From assembly GCA_946811695.1 (NCBI GenBank), contig OX328126.1, positions 10,522,246-10,586,245 on the forward strand: a stretch of 64,000 nt of DNA, given 5' to 3'. Numbering within the stretch: position 1 is the stretch's first letter; each line of letters opens with the position of its first letter. Positions 21,568-35,242 of this stretch are shown piece by piece. The notes under the pieces are model-generated. The model did not search any database, had not been told where the DNA came from, and was given only the letters and a program-made list of their open reading frames with translations. The position numbers were made by a program, and so were the translations under genes. The stretch comes from Gonocerus acuteangulatus. Its lineage: Eukaryota; Arthropoda; Insecta; Hemiptera; Coreidae.

Positions 21568-22479
21568 CAGAGATGGGCATAATTTTATTTATAAATAAAA
21601 ATACGAATTTATTCGTACTTCATATATTTGTGAATACGAATATAAATAAATTCGTACTTCATATATTTGTGAATACGAATATAAATAAATTCGTATTCAT
21701 AAGTGTAAATACGAATTTATTTTTATTCACATATATTAAATATAAGAATACAAATAAAATTTAATTCACAAATTTTTCTGCGAATAAAAATAAATTCATA
21801 GAAAAAAATTGTAAATAATCACAAAAAATGTGAATATTTACAAAAAATCAAGTGATTTCAAAAAAATCACATTAAAATATACGAATAAAAATTTATTCAC
21901 ATTATAATTTGTCAATAAAAATTTATTCACAATAAAATTCGCAAATAAATTATGAATTTATTCGTATTAAGATGATATTACGAAAGTTATTGAAGGTGTT
22001 TGACACAGTTTGTCATCTGTACCTCCATTAAAAAAAAAAAAAAAATCACCTCCAATAACTTTCGTTATATCATCTTAATACGAATAAATTCATAATTTAT
22101 TTGCGAATTTTATTGTGAATAAATTTTTATTCCCAAATTATAATGTGAATAAATTTTTATTCGTATATTTTAATGTGATTTTTTTTGTAATCACTTGATT
22201 TTTTGTAAATATTCACATTTTCTTGTGATTATTTACAATTTTTTTCTGTGAATTTATTTTTATTCGCAGAAAAATTTGCGAATAAAATTTTATTTGTATT
22301 TTTATATTTAATATATGTGAATAAAAATAAATTCGTATTCACACTTATGAATACGAATTTATTTATATTCGTATTCACAAATATATGAAGTACGAATTTA
22401 TTTATATTCGTATTCACAAATACATGAAGTACGAATAAATTCGTTATTTTATTTATAAATAAAATTATGCCCATCTCTG
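21568..22479. mobile_element. Non-autonomous hAT palindrome, 912 bp
   Basis: The ends are CAGAGATGGGCATAATTTTA and its reverse complement, a hAT-type terminus. An exact 8-bp target duplication, CTTTATAC, lies at 21560-21567 and 22480-22487. The arms are near-perfect inverted repeats of about 430 bp each around a short centre near 22023 containing an A-run. It has no transposase. The internal sequence is built of short GAATAAATTCGTATTC-like units that are themselves palindromic. Confidence 0.93.
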
Positions 22480-22654
22480 CTTTATACCATGCCATTATAA
22501 CAGCTTCAGTACATATCCTTGCACAGTGCATGAGATACAACTGGACAAGGAAAGAGAATAACATTTCAGGCAGTTTGGCAGAAATCTTATCGGATGAAGA
22601 AAGAGTTGTACAAAAAGTACTAAAAGTTATTTAAGAGATCTGCCTATATTGAGA

Positions 22655-22945
22655 GTTTTAAAAAATCAGCCCACGAGGGCCCAGAGGGCAGATACTGTAG
22701 AAGTATCTGATTCTTGACTAAACGGCACACTAGGGAGATAGTGCGGTCAGTACTATGCTCCGGCTGTTTTCTTGCTCCCTCTGCTTGATTAAATAAAGGC
22801 TAGGTGAGCTCAGGGACCCCAAATGCAACCCTCGAAGGACGAAACTAGAAGATAAAAAACTTTAGTGTACGCGTGCAGGTTTTGAACCTGGGTCCTCCTG
22901 TTCATTAGTCGTGTAATCTACCACTGAGCTAAGCTCGCTTCCTTG
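22655..22945 (-). mobile_element. SINE-B copy
   Basis: On the minus strand: GCTTAGCTCAGTGGTAGATT, GGAGGACCCAGGTTCAAAAC and TTTTATCTTCTAGTTTCGTC, ending near GGCCCTCGTGGGC. More diverged in the middle than the copy at 20360. Confidence 0.8.
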
Positions 22946-23520
22946 AAACATGTGGGAAATTGAATAATTGCATATAATATGCAAATTGAAAAATCATTAA
23001 CCTTCCGCCTCTTTAGTCAATATTAGAAATGTGTTTTTACTACATGAGTTAAGAACTCACGAAAAAATATTCTTGAAATTTCATGTTGAGCAATGTTCAT
23101 TCAACGTTGGTTTGCTAAAACGGTATATCCCCGAAAACGTATTGAGTTAAGGGCAAATTCGTTTATAGAAACGATGAAGAGTTAAGCGGAAGGACTTAAT
23201 ATTATTAAGGAGGGGAGGAGTTAACGGTGTCTAAAGCTCCAGCACTTAACCCCTCCCGTTTCCAGGGGAGCTTTTTCAACTAACCACTAGTACAGCACTT
23301 AATACCCTGACGCTTGCTCTAATGAAAAAGTACCACTTCTTTCTAGAGTGGTAATTACTTTTTTTTTTAATTTCTCGGGAAAAGGTCTGATGTAATAGAC
23401 ACTAGAAAAGCAAAAAGTAAAAAAAAAAAACCCTATATTCCGTACGAGTTTAAAAAAATACACCTTGCAATTAGATAGCCAATTATAAAAATAATAAACA
23501 CATTCTTGATGAGTGTCCCG
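22946..23520. other. No gene seen
   Basis: A short GC-containing palindrome-like patch (GGAGGGGAGGAGTTAACGG versus TTAACCCCTCCC) lies at 23210-23255. The ORF at 23299-23550 has no recognisable features. Confidence 0.4.
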
Positions 23521-23524
23521 TATA

Positions 23525-23860
23525 CAGGGTGTCCCGCGTTGAGATGTCATAACTTTAGGGGTTTATTCTGCACCTCATTTGTAATTCAGGGACGCAGAAA
23601 TGAGTGTTCTATATGTAGGAGAGCTACTTGAACTTTTGTCTATTTTAAATTCTCCTGTTTTTTTTTGTTTTTTTTTTTGTTTTTTTTTTCTTAAGAAAAA
23701 CTGTGTTTTCGGGATTTCTAATCAATGTATCGCAAATGACAACCATATTTTGACAATCTACATTACATTTTCAAAAGGAAAGACCCATTATTGGAATATT
23801 ATCATGTACATTAAGAGCTATATTAAACTCCATATAGATAAAAATGTTTGATATTAGTGT
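23525..23860 (+). mobile_element. DNA transposon end of the ACAGGGTGTCCC type
   Basis: Begins CAGGGTGTCCCGCGTTGAG after TATA. It shares the first 12 bases with the long-TIR element at 33967. No opposite end was found, so the right boundary is arbitrary. Confidence 0.4.
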
Positions 23861-24254
23861 TTTATTAAATTGTTCAATATTTTCTTAATCAGCTATTTGT
23901 AGACTTAGAGATTTGCCTCCGCCTCAAAAGTTGGCTTATTTAATAAGTTTCAAAATGGTACCTCGTAGTTTCAGGGAAAAAAGTATTTGAAAAAAAAATC
24001 TAAAATAAAATAAATTACATAATACCTAATAATAAATGAATGAAAAAGAGATAAAAATATTTTAATATATTCGACAAAAAAAAAGTCTTTTCTTTTTCCA
24101 AAGAAAAACCACCTGCTCTAGTACTGGAAAAGAACCGACACGCGGACACCAGTATTTAAATTTTTTAATTCCAATTTATGAATAACATACTTTTTGAACG
24201 GGTTATTTATTGGCTTCTATCATTATCTAATTGTCTTACTTGCTGAACACGTAG

Positions 24255-24575
24255 AACTCGGTCTTGGGATCAGAAATAATCCCTCCTAACTGGATTCATA
24301 ACCATACGCACCCTAGGGAGATAGACTGGTCAGTACTATGCTCCGATCGCCTATTTTTCCCCTTTGCTGCTTCAACTGCAAAAGTCATTAGCACCAAGGT
24401 ACCAATTACTAAAGGCTGGGTTGGCCTAGGGACGGCCAGGGAGGCCGAATTTAACCCATGAGCGAAGACACTAGAAGACCAAATCTTTAGTACTAGCTCG
24501 GGGTTTGAGTTCAGGTCCTCCAGCATATGTGTCCAGTACTCTACTACGAAACTAACATCGTTCCCTAACTGGACG
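24255..24575 (-). mobile_element. SINE-B copy
   Basis: On the minus strand: TGGAGGACCTGAACTCAAAC and TAGTGTCTTCGCTCATGGG, then GGCCAACCCAGCCTTTAG, then CGGAGCATAGTACTGACCAG. The A box is damaged (TTAGTTTCGTAGTAGAG). Confidence 0.8.
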
Positions 24576-24619
24576 CTTACTACACTAAAAATTACATAAA
24601 AGGCAGAAAACCAATCCAA

Positions 24620-25000
24620 TTATTGACCTATCGTATTAATGAACACCATACTGACAATATTCACCACCAATATCAGCAAGCGACTCACGTATTGGACTGA
24701 AATTATTAATATCTCCTTCGAGAACTAATCAGGATTCAGAGCGGGACGAATCTACATGGATAATATCTTCTGTTTGTCAACAACAGAAAATATTATTATT
24801 ATTATTAGAAAATATTATGTCTGATGTTAATATGTATTCATACATATTAACATCAGAGGCAAAGTCCAATATCAATACTGCGCTATCATCGACTTCAGTA
24901 AAGCCATTGGCATCTTGGACCAAGAAGGTTTGCGCAAAACATTTTACAGCGTAGGATTGGTGTCAGCGGTAAAACTCTGAGAGTTATTGGAAATACAGTA
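24620..25000 (+). pseudogene. Non-LTR retrotransposon RT fragment
   Basis: The plus-strand peptide runs SGFRAGRIYMDNIFCLS near 24730 and, after an ATT-repeat interruption, QYQYCAIIDFSKAIGILDQE then GLRKTFYSVGL near 24865-24955. This matches RT motifs of LINEs (GFRxGRSTxDNIF; CAFIDFxKAFDSV...L). A perfect 36-bp palindrome (CTGATGTTAATATGTATTC...) lies at 24821-24856 in the interruption. Clade not resolved. Confidence 0.6.
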
Positions 25001-25085
25001 GAACCTCTGATATCCGACCATGACGGGACCGGGCCATGGTCGTATATCGGGAGGAGGATAAAAAACCCCTTCGAAATTTATAAAA
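24996..25085 (+). mobile_element. pogo/Tigger-like terminus, single end
   Basis: CAGTAGAACCTCTGATATCC, then CGACC...GGTCGTATATCGGG: terminal and subterminal inverted blocks of the pogo/Tigger style. The other end was not found. Confidence 0.5.
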
Positions 25086-25221
25086 CAAGCTAGAAAATAC
25101 CGTACATATTGTAATGAAAATTTATTGTATTCTAATTTTAAAACTGTTGCTGTATACATTTCAAACATTTACTCTTTTGAAAATATGAACAAAATTTAAG
25201 CATATATATACATAAATTTTA

Positions 25222-25345
25222 ACTGGGGCCATTTTCGGTGTCTACTAGGTAGGATCGATGGAGATTTGAAGAAATTTTTCAAAAATTCCGTCATGAGTGC
25301 AACCTCAATAGCTACTTTCCTTCGGAGGAAAGTGCTAAAATAACG
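25222..25345 (+). repeat. Dispersed repeat, second copy at 62968-63075 (-)
   Basis: GGGGCCATTTTCGGTGTCTA, CTAGGTAGGATCGATG and TTTTTCAAAAATTCCGTCAT, ending TTTCCTTCGGAGGAAAGTGC. The minus-strand copy keeps the same block order. The last block is a small hairpin (CTTTCCT/AGGAAAG). Class unknown. Confidence 0.65.
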
Positions 25346-25371
25346 TTTCAAAATGTGCTCTTAATTTGTAT

Positions 25372-28300
25372 AACCATTTTTGTCTATTATTATTATTTTA
25401 TTCTATGTCTTTCCCATTTGATAAGCATACACGTATATGTTAAAAATACCCATTTTTGCCTATTATTATTGTTTTATTCTATTTCTTTCTCATTTGATAA
25501 ACATACACGTATATGTTAAAAATACCCATTTTTGTCTATTATTATTGTTTTATTCTATTTCTTTCTCAATTGATAAGCATACACGTATATGTTAAAAATA
25601 CCCATTTTTGTCTATTATTATTGTTTTATTCTATTTCTTTCTCATTTGATAAGCATACACGTATATGTTAAAAATACCCATTTTTGTCTATTATTATTGT
25701 TTTATTCTATTTCTTTCTCATTTGATAAGCATACACGTATATGTTAAAAATACCCATTTTTGTCTATTATTATTGTTTTATTCTATTTCTTTCTCATTTG
25801 ATAAGCATACACGTATATGTTAAAAATACCCATTTTTGTCTATTATTATTGTTTTATTCTATGTCTTTCTCATTTGATAAACATACACGTATATGTTAAA
25901 AATACCCATTTTTGTCTATTATTATTGTTTTATTCTATGTCTTTCTCATTTGATAAGCATACACGTATATGTTAAAAATACCCATTTTTGTCTATTATTA
26001 TTGTTTTATTCTATTTCTTTCTCATTTACAAAACATACACGTATATGTTAAAAATACCCATTTTTGCCTATTATTATTGTTTTATTCTATTTCTTTCTCA
26101 TTTGATAAACATACACGTATATGTTAAAAATACCCATTTTTGTCTATTATTATTGTTTTATTCTATTTCTTTCTCATTTGATAAACATACACGTATATGT
26201 TAAAAATACCCATTTTTGTCTATAATTATTGTTTTATTCTATTTCTTTCTCATTTGATTACCATACACGTATATGTTAAAAATACCCATTTTTGTCTATA
26301 ATTATTGTTTTATTCTATTTCTTTCTCATTTGATAAACATACACGTATATGTTAAAAATACCCATTTTTGCCTATTATTATTGTTTTATTCTATTTCTTT
26401 CTCATTTGATAAGCATACACGTATATGTTAAAAATACCCATTTTTGTCTATTATTATTGTTTTATTCTATTTCTTTCTCATTTGCTAAACATACACGTAT
26501 ATGTTAAAAATACCCATTTTTGCCTATTATTATTGTTTTATTCTATTTCTTTCTCGTTTGATAAACATACACGTATATGTTAAAAATACCCATTTTTGTC
26601 TATTATTATTGTTTTATTCTATTTCTTTCTCATTTGCTAAACATACACGTATATGTTAAAAATACCCATTTTTGCCTATTATTATTGTTTTATTCTATTT
26701 CTTTCTCATTTGATAAACATACACGTATATGTTAAAAATACCCATTTTTGTCTATAATTATTGTTTTATTCTATTTCTTTCTCATTTGATAAGCATACAC
26801 GTATATGTTAAAAATACCCATTTTTGTCTATTATTATTGTTTTATTCTATTTCTTTCTCATTTGATAAGCATACACGTATATGTTAAAAATACCCATTTT
26901 TGTCTATTATTATTGTTTTATTCTATGTCTTTCTCATTTGATAAACATACACGTATATGTTAAAAATACCCATTTTTGTCTATTATTATTGTTTTATTCT
27001 ATGTCTTTCTCATTTGTTAAGCATACACGTATATGTTAAAAATACCCATTTTTGTCTATTATTATTGTTTTATTCTATTTCTTTCTCATTTGCTAAACAT
27101 ACACGTATATGTTAAAAATACCCATTTTTGCCTATTATTATTGTTTTATTCTATTTCTTTCTCATTTGATAAACATACACGTATATGTTAAAAATACCCA
27201 TTTTTGTCTATAATTATTGTTTTATTCTATTTCTTTCTCATTTGATTACCATACACGTATATGTTAAAAATACCCATTTTTGTCTATAATTATTATTTTA
27301 TTCTATTTCTTTCTCATTTGATTACCATACACGTATATGTTAAAAATACCCATTTTTGTCTATAATTATTGTTTTATTCTATTTCTTTCTCATTTGATAA
27401 ACATACACGTATATGTTAAAAATACCCATTTTTGCCTATTATTATTGTTTTATTCTATTTCTTTCTCATTTGATAAGCATACACGTATATGTTAAAAATA
27501 CCCATTTTTGTCTATTATTATTGTTTTATTCTATTTCTTTCTCATTTGCTAAACATACACGTATATGTTAAAAATACCCATTTTTGCCTATTATTATTGT
27601 TTTATTCTATTTCTTTCTCATTTGATAAACATACACGTATATGTTAAAAATACCCATTTTTGTCTATAATTATTGTTTTATTCTATTTCTTTCTCATTTG
27701 ATAAGCATACACGTATATGTTAAAAATACCCATTTTTGTCTATTATTATTGTTTTATTCTATTTCTTTCTCATTTGATAAGCATACACGTATATGTTAAA
27801 AATACCCATTTTTGTCTATTATTATTGTTTTATTCTATGTCTTTCTCATTTGATAAACATACACGTATATGTTAAAAATACCCATTTTTGTCTATTATTA
27901 TTGTTTTATTCTATGTCTTTCTCATTTGATAAGCATACACGTATATGTTAAAAATACCCATTTTTGTCTATTATTATTGTTTTATTCTATTTCTTTCTCA
28001 TTTACAAAACATACACGTATATGTTAAAAATACCCATTTTTGCCTATTATTATTGTTTTATTCTATTTCTTTCTCATTTGATAAACATACACGTATATGT
28101 TAAAAATACCCATTTTTGTCTATTATTATTGTTTTATTCTATTTCTTTCTCATTTGATAAACATACACGTATATGTTAAAAATACCCATTTTTGTCTATA
28201 ATTATTGTTTTATTCTATTTCTTTCTCATTTGATTACCATACACGTATATGTTAAAAATACCCATTTTTGTCTATAATTATTGTTTTATTCTATTTCTTT

Positions 28301-29178
28301 CTCATTTGATAAACATACACGAATATGTTAAAAATACCCATTTTTGCCTATTATTATTGTTTTATTCTATTTCTTTCTCATTTGATAAGCATACACGTAT
28401 ATGTTAAAAATACCCATTTTTGTCTATTATTATTGTTTTATTCTATTTCTTTCTCATTTGCTAAACATACACGTATATGTTAAAAATACCCATTTTTGCC
28501 TATTATTATTGTTTTATTCTATTTCTTTCTCATTTGATAAACATACACGTATATGTTAAAAATACCCATTTTTGTCTATTATTATTGTTTTATTCTATTT
28601 CTTTCTCATTTGATAAACATACACGTATATGTTAAAAATACCCATTTTTGTCTATAATTATTGTTTTATTCTATTTCTTTCTCATTTGATTACCATACAC
28701 GTATATGTTAAAAATGCCCATTTTTGTCTATAATTATTATTTTATTCTATTTCTTTCTCATTTGATTACCATACACGTATATGTTAAAAATACCCATTTT
28801 TGTCTATAATTATTGTTTTATTCTATTTCTTTCTCATTTGATAAACATACACGTATATGTTAAAAATACCCATTTTTGCCTATTATTATTGTTTTATTCT
28901 ATTTCTTTCTCATTTGATAAGCATACACGTATATGTTAAAAATACCCATTTTTGTCTATTATTATTGTTTTATTCTATTTCTTTCTCATTTGCTAAACAT
29001 ACACGTATATGTTAAAAATACCCATTTTTGCCTATTATTATTGTTTTATTCTATTTCTTTCTCATTTGATAAACATACACGTATATGTTAAAAATACCCA
29101 TTTTTGTCTATTATTATTGTTTTATTCTATTTCTTTCTCATTTGATAAACATACACGTATATGTTAAAAATACCCATT
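25372..29178. repeat. 76-bp satellite, about 50 units, with 1976-bp higher-order repeat
   Basis: The unit contains CATTTTTGTCTATTATTATT, TTATTCTATTTCTTTCTC, ACATACACGTATATG and AAAATACC. Variants fall at a few positions (ATAAGC, ATAAAC, ATTACC, CTAAAC, ACAAAAC; TCTATTA/TCTATAA/CCTATTA). The variant pattern at 25988-26203 recurs identically at 27964-28179, an offset of 1976 bp or exactly 26 units, so blocks of units have been duplicated. No coding function; the frames are by-products. Confidence 0.97.
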
Positions 29179-29234
29179 TTTTTGCCCAACACATGTATGT
29201 GTTTGCTGAGTTTGCGATGTACTGTTACTCGGTA

Positions 29235-29300
29235 TTTCTTTTTTTTTTTTTTTTTCTTTATGGCGTGTCAACCTTAGGGCCATGAACGCCATTAAATAAA
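29235..29300 (-). mobile_element. SINE-A-type tail fragment
   Basis: On the minus strand: TTAATGGCGTTCATGGCCCT, then GCCATAAAG and a poly(A) tail. It is the 3' domain alone, in degenerate form. Confidence 0.5.
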
Positions 29301-29510
29301 ACTTTCATTATATATATTTGGAGGTGCAATTTTTTCCTCATTTCTTTTGAATTTAGTAGTAATTTATTGAGCCAGCTTTTTGTTTTTATTGAATTACTTA
29401 TCATTGTCATTATTTATCCTGGCATTTTTTGCTACTCGGGATTGAAGGGACCTAATGCTCCAAGCAAATTAGAACATTAGTTTTTATTTCCTTGCCCGAT
29501 TTTATTATTA

Positions 29511-29900
29511 TTATTTTATGTAGCTATTGTACAATGTGTATCCTAAAATGATGAATCGGAAAGGCTTAGCAATAAACATCCTTTCTGAGAGAACGCCACA
29601 AAGCACCAACATTATGAGGATTAGGGTTAAGGTACAAGCCCCTATTAGGTAAGGATTACAGGGCCCTGAAAATGCCCCACAAGTTCTAAGCACACTAAAA
29701 GGATGTCCTGAAGATATTCCTGGGTCTCTCCAGGCATTATACGCCCACCTCAAGGTTTTATTGGCATTCACGTGTGCCTTTATTGGGCGAACATCTTTCA
29801 ATACGACACAGAAATAGAATCTTCGAAGGTTTTGTATTTTCATCTTTTTGGAAGAATTTCTTCCGTAGTATTGATTGAATATTTCCCAATTCCCATACAA
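29511..29900 (-). CDS. Unassigned 129-codon open frame
   Basis: An ATG-initiated frame starting MYGNWEIFNQYYGRNSSKKM. The C-terminal third has one hydrophobic stretch (ACTLTLILIMLVLCGVL) that could span a membrane, followed by a basic patch. The base composition is less AT-rich than the surroundings and it is not built of repeats. I recognise no family, and there is no clear splice site or neighbouring exon. It may be an exon, a transposon scrap or chance. Confidence 0.2.
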   Translation of the reverse strand: MYGNWEIFNQYYGRNSSKKMKIQNLRRFYFCVVLKDVRPIKAHVNANKTLRWAYNAWRDPGISSGHPFSVLRTCGAFSGPCNPYLIGACTLTLILIMLVLCGVLSERMFIAKPFRFIILGYTLYNSYIK

Positions 29901-30189
29901 ATAGGAATATAGAACAAGATTACCAAGATACCCGCCCTTGCAGACAAATCAACCTCGCAGGAACTGTGTCATCTTATTGAGTTTCCATTCTTATCATATT
30001 TCATGAAAAGTTTCAACACCTGCAAAAACTTCACGATGAAAAGCAAGATTTAAGGGCCTTAACGGTCAGGAAACTCCAGGTATGCAACGGAAAAAACTCA
30101 ACTCTCTTTTTCAACCATCGCCCATTCTAAAGCTAACCTCTACTTCAAACAACATTGCTCAAAAAGCTTCTAAATTAGATATCTTCTGT
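29901..30189. other. No feature seen
   Basis: Moderately GC-balanced sequence for this window; no repeat or coding call. Confidence 0.3.
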
Positions 30190-30203
30190 GGTAGTTACTT
30201 ATT

Positions 30204-30244
30204 TATTTTTTTACGGCGCATCTACAACTGGGCCATTAGCGCCT
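30204..30244 (-). mobile_element. 41-bp SINE tail insertion with 14-bp target duplication
   Basis: GGTAGTTACTTATT at 30190-30203 recurs exactly at 30245-30258. The 41 bp between are only the SINE-A 3' domain on the minus strand: GGCGCTAATGGCC, a spacer, ATGCGCCGTAAA and a short A tail. It is an extremely 5'-truncated insertion. Confidence 0.85.
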
Positions 30245-30495
30245 GGTAGTTACTTATTAGCTTCAGAACAGATTAAAGTGGGTCTTGTTCAGAGATCTCG
30301 TTCACATTTCTATTGGCCACTTTTTTTCTATTAACTGACTTGTTCCCTTTCTATGTAGAACGCAATTCATTTTTATATTGGTGCTTTGTACGCTATTTTT
30401 TTTTTGTATGTTCTTTATTTTACCGAAACAAAGTAAGCACTATTAAATTGCATTTCGGTCCATTATCCGCCGAAAAAACCATCCTTGATCTATAT

Positions 30496-30618
30496 CATCA
30501 ACTATTTAGATTGACTAGAGTTTCCATATCACCTTGAGCGAGCGGAAACGCATAACCATTTTCTCGCCCGCTGACGGTTATATTGAAACTCTAGTCAACC
30601 CAAATTGTTGATAATCGC
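30496..30618. repeat. Imperfect palindrome
   Basis: ATCAACTATTTAGATTGACT at 30497 pairs with the reverse complement near 30590-30615, including the exact GACTAGAGTTTC block. It could be a small MITE; no target duplication identified. Confidence 0.55.
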
Positions 30619-30856
30619 CATATTGGGAAAAACTCAATTGACGACTTGATCAAGATCTTTGAGAGCCGGTTCTTTAACCTGCGTTGAAGCTAATACGTAA
30701 GTACGTCTACTTTAATTGAAAAACATTAAAAACTGAGGAAAAAAGGCCAAAGCGAAAACGATCAAGAGAAGGAAAGTGTAGACCCAATTTAGAATTTCAG
30801 GAAGCTTACATTATTGTACTTTCATATGTAGATTAATAAACCGAAATGTTTTTTCA

Positions 30857-32604
<1,748 letters not shown>

Positions 32605-32662
32605 AAAGGGTTTTAATGTACTCAAGTATGAGCAGTATAATGAAAAGTATTGTTCATAACAC

Positions 32663-32741
32663 GTACCAAAAGTGTGTTTTCGGTGCTTGTTCTAATCTTC
32701 GTCAAACTCGATCGCGCACCGAAAACAACCACTTTTGGTAC
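32663..32741. repeat. 79-bp hairpin
   Basis: GTACCAAAAGTG...TTTTCGGTGC pairs with GCACCGAAAAC...CACTTTTGGTAC: 26-base arms with two mismatches and a loop of about 27 bases. Snapback or MITE-like. Confidence 0.75.
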
Positions 32742-33065
32742 TAGTGATGAAAATAACTATTATCATAAATCGAATGAATTGCTACTATTTTTTAAGAGAG
32801 ATAGAGTTGAAGTTACAGGTTATAGGAAATGAATAATGTAAATCTTTGTTATATGGTCGTACCATCCGTTGTATTGTAAAACTTTTATAGTTTTATTAAA
32901 CAAATAGTTTATTCAGAATGTCTTAAATACAAAAACAATAAAAACATTCTGCTCAAATGGTAAAATTTAAAAAAAATACCCAAACCCTAAAATATAGGCT
33001 TGAAATTGTTTGTTTTGACAAAAAGTGTCACCTACCGATGGGTGCGGCTCGACTTACCATAAACC

Positions 33066-33066
<1 letters not shown>

Positions 33067-33150
<84 letters not shown>
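33067..33150. repeat. (TA)n microsatellite
   Basis: About 84 bp of TA next to the foldback element at 33165. Confidence 0.95.
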
Positions 33151-33164
<14 letters not shown>

Positions 33165-33957
33165 TTTGAACCATCTTTATTTTCGTTATCTATGAGTTCT
33201 GAAACCTAAAGTTTTCTAGTCGACTCTTCCGGATTGCATGATCGGGTAGCTTCATTAGCGGGTTTCCTCCCTATGGAGCTCGGTGCTGTCGGTTGGTTAG
33301 CATTTATGAAACGCACCGCCCACGAAGAAATATTTAACATATTTTATTTATTTATTGTAAGTTCCGGAACAGTGGCGATTACTCATTGGGACGACAGAAG
33401 ATAGGCTTGTATATATATTATTCAGTTTGTCATAGACATTCAAAACAAGATGATGATATTAAATAATATATTACATATAGTTATTTTACATAATTATATG
33501 CCGAAATAGAGAGATAATTTATATGACAGTAACACACTCTCGAATAATACAAAGAAATACCCCCGAAGAGATAGTAAGAGTTCTGTATTGAGAGCTATAG
33601 ATAAATCCCTTGAAGAGAGAATGGATGAAGTGCTAAAGAAGTGGGGGAGTTCGAGATTCTGAAAAGCAGAAAGTTGGACGAGGGAAGAGCAATAAAAGGG
33701 AAGATTGCTTCCGGTCCATTCATGAATAGACTTATCAATGAAGTAGTATAGTATTGGTCTGATGGATTCATTGTCCATGCTCCGTTCATTAAGGCTCTTG
33801 CTTGTGCTGGTAGTAGTCCGCCATTATAGCGCGGTCCCTCCTTCCCTCCATAAGGAGGAAACCGGTTATAAGGTTAACCTCATGCTACAATCCTGTAGTG
33901 CCGACAAGAAAATTTCACGTTTCAGAACCCATAGATCACGAAAATAATTGTGGATAT
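33165..33957. mobile_element. Foldback element with diverged arms
   Basis: The left arm (about 33165-33290) and the right arm (about 33830-33957) are inverted: TTTTCGTTATCTATGAGTTC versus GAACCCATAGATCACGAAAA, GGTTTCCTCCCTATGGAG versus CTCCATAAGGAGGAAACC. Arms are roughly three-quarters alike. Related arm at 21295. The ORFs in the spacer are not recognisable. Confidence 0.55.
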
Positions 33958-33966
33958 ATATATATA

Positions 33967-35242
33967 CAGGGTGTCCCGTAAATGTCTAGTCATATTGGGA
34001 GGGGTGGTAGAGGACCCTTAGGGGAACAAAAAATGTTCTATGACAATTTCCCGAATTCTCGCCCATAAGGGAGAAAACGTCGTTTTATTGTTTTTTCGAG
34101 ACAAACGTACTTTTTAGAAGAATAATCGTTGTAGCTCCGTCCCAGGTGGTACTACTAAAAAGGGTGTGAAACCAATCGAAAGCTGAGTAAATTTACTATA
34201 AGACTAGTTGGGAGTAAACGTAAAAATGAATGAATGTAAGTATGTATATCTTACCAAAAGAAGGCAATTCTAAATTTCCTGACATTTTATTGATATTTCT
34301 TTCCAGCGTTACTCCTCAATAAGCAGAATCTGAGATTTCCGGGTTTCAGAAAAACTTTCTCATTTAACCAGCTTTCCATTCATTTATCACAACCCTGTGT
34401 TATTGAAGTATTTGAACGATTTAAGTACAAAAGTTTAAAAAAAAACATGGATCTGTGAAAAGAAAATTATATTTTTTTCTTTAATTTATTCAAAGAGCTG
34501 AAGGGAAATATTTTTTTTATAAATGTTTACATAAATATTAAGTAAATATTTATTTAAAAGAATAAAAAAAATTACTTCCACGGATATAAAACAGCAAAGA
34601 AATAGAAAACACATTTATTTTGAATTTATTAATTCAGGTAACTAATACTGGGTCCAGGAGGCGGCCATTAATATTTATGTAAACATTTATAAAAATAAAT
34701 ATTTCCCTTCAGCTTTTTGAATAAACTGAAGAAAAAAATATAATTTTCTTTTCACAGATCCATGTTTTTTTTTTTAAACTTTTGTACTTAAACCGTTCAA
34801 ATACTTCAATAACACAGGGTTGTGATACATGAATGGAAAGCCGGTTAAATGAAGAAGTTTTCCTGAAACCCGGAAATCTCAGATCCTGCCCATTGAGGAG
34901 TAACGCTGGAAAGAAATATCAATAAAATGTCAGGAAATTTAGAATTGCCTTCTTTTTGTAAGATATACATACTTACATTCATTCATTTTTACGTTTACTC
35001 CCAACTAGTCTTATAGTAAATTTACTCAGCTTTCGATTGGTTTCACTCCCTTTCTAGTAGTACCACCTGGGACGGAGCTACAACGATTATGTTTCTAAAA
35101 ACCACGTTTGTCTCGATAAAACAATAAAACGACGTTTTCTCCCTTATGGGCGAGAATTCGGGAAATGGTCATAGAACATTTTTTGTTCCCCTAAGGGTCC
35201 TCTATCACCCCTCTCAATATGACTAGACATTTACGGGACACC

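Noticed and set aside
25988..26203. Duplicated small membrane protein genes at 25988 and 27964
   Set aside because: Identical frames are by-products of the 76-bp satellite and its 1976-bp higher-order repeat.
25372..29178. CRISPR-like array
   Set aside because: Contiguous repeats without unique spacers, in a eukaryotic genome: a satellite.
33494..33778. Overlapping ORFs in the spacer of the foldback element
   Set aside because: No motifs, overlapping frames and inside a repeat.
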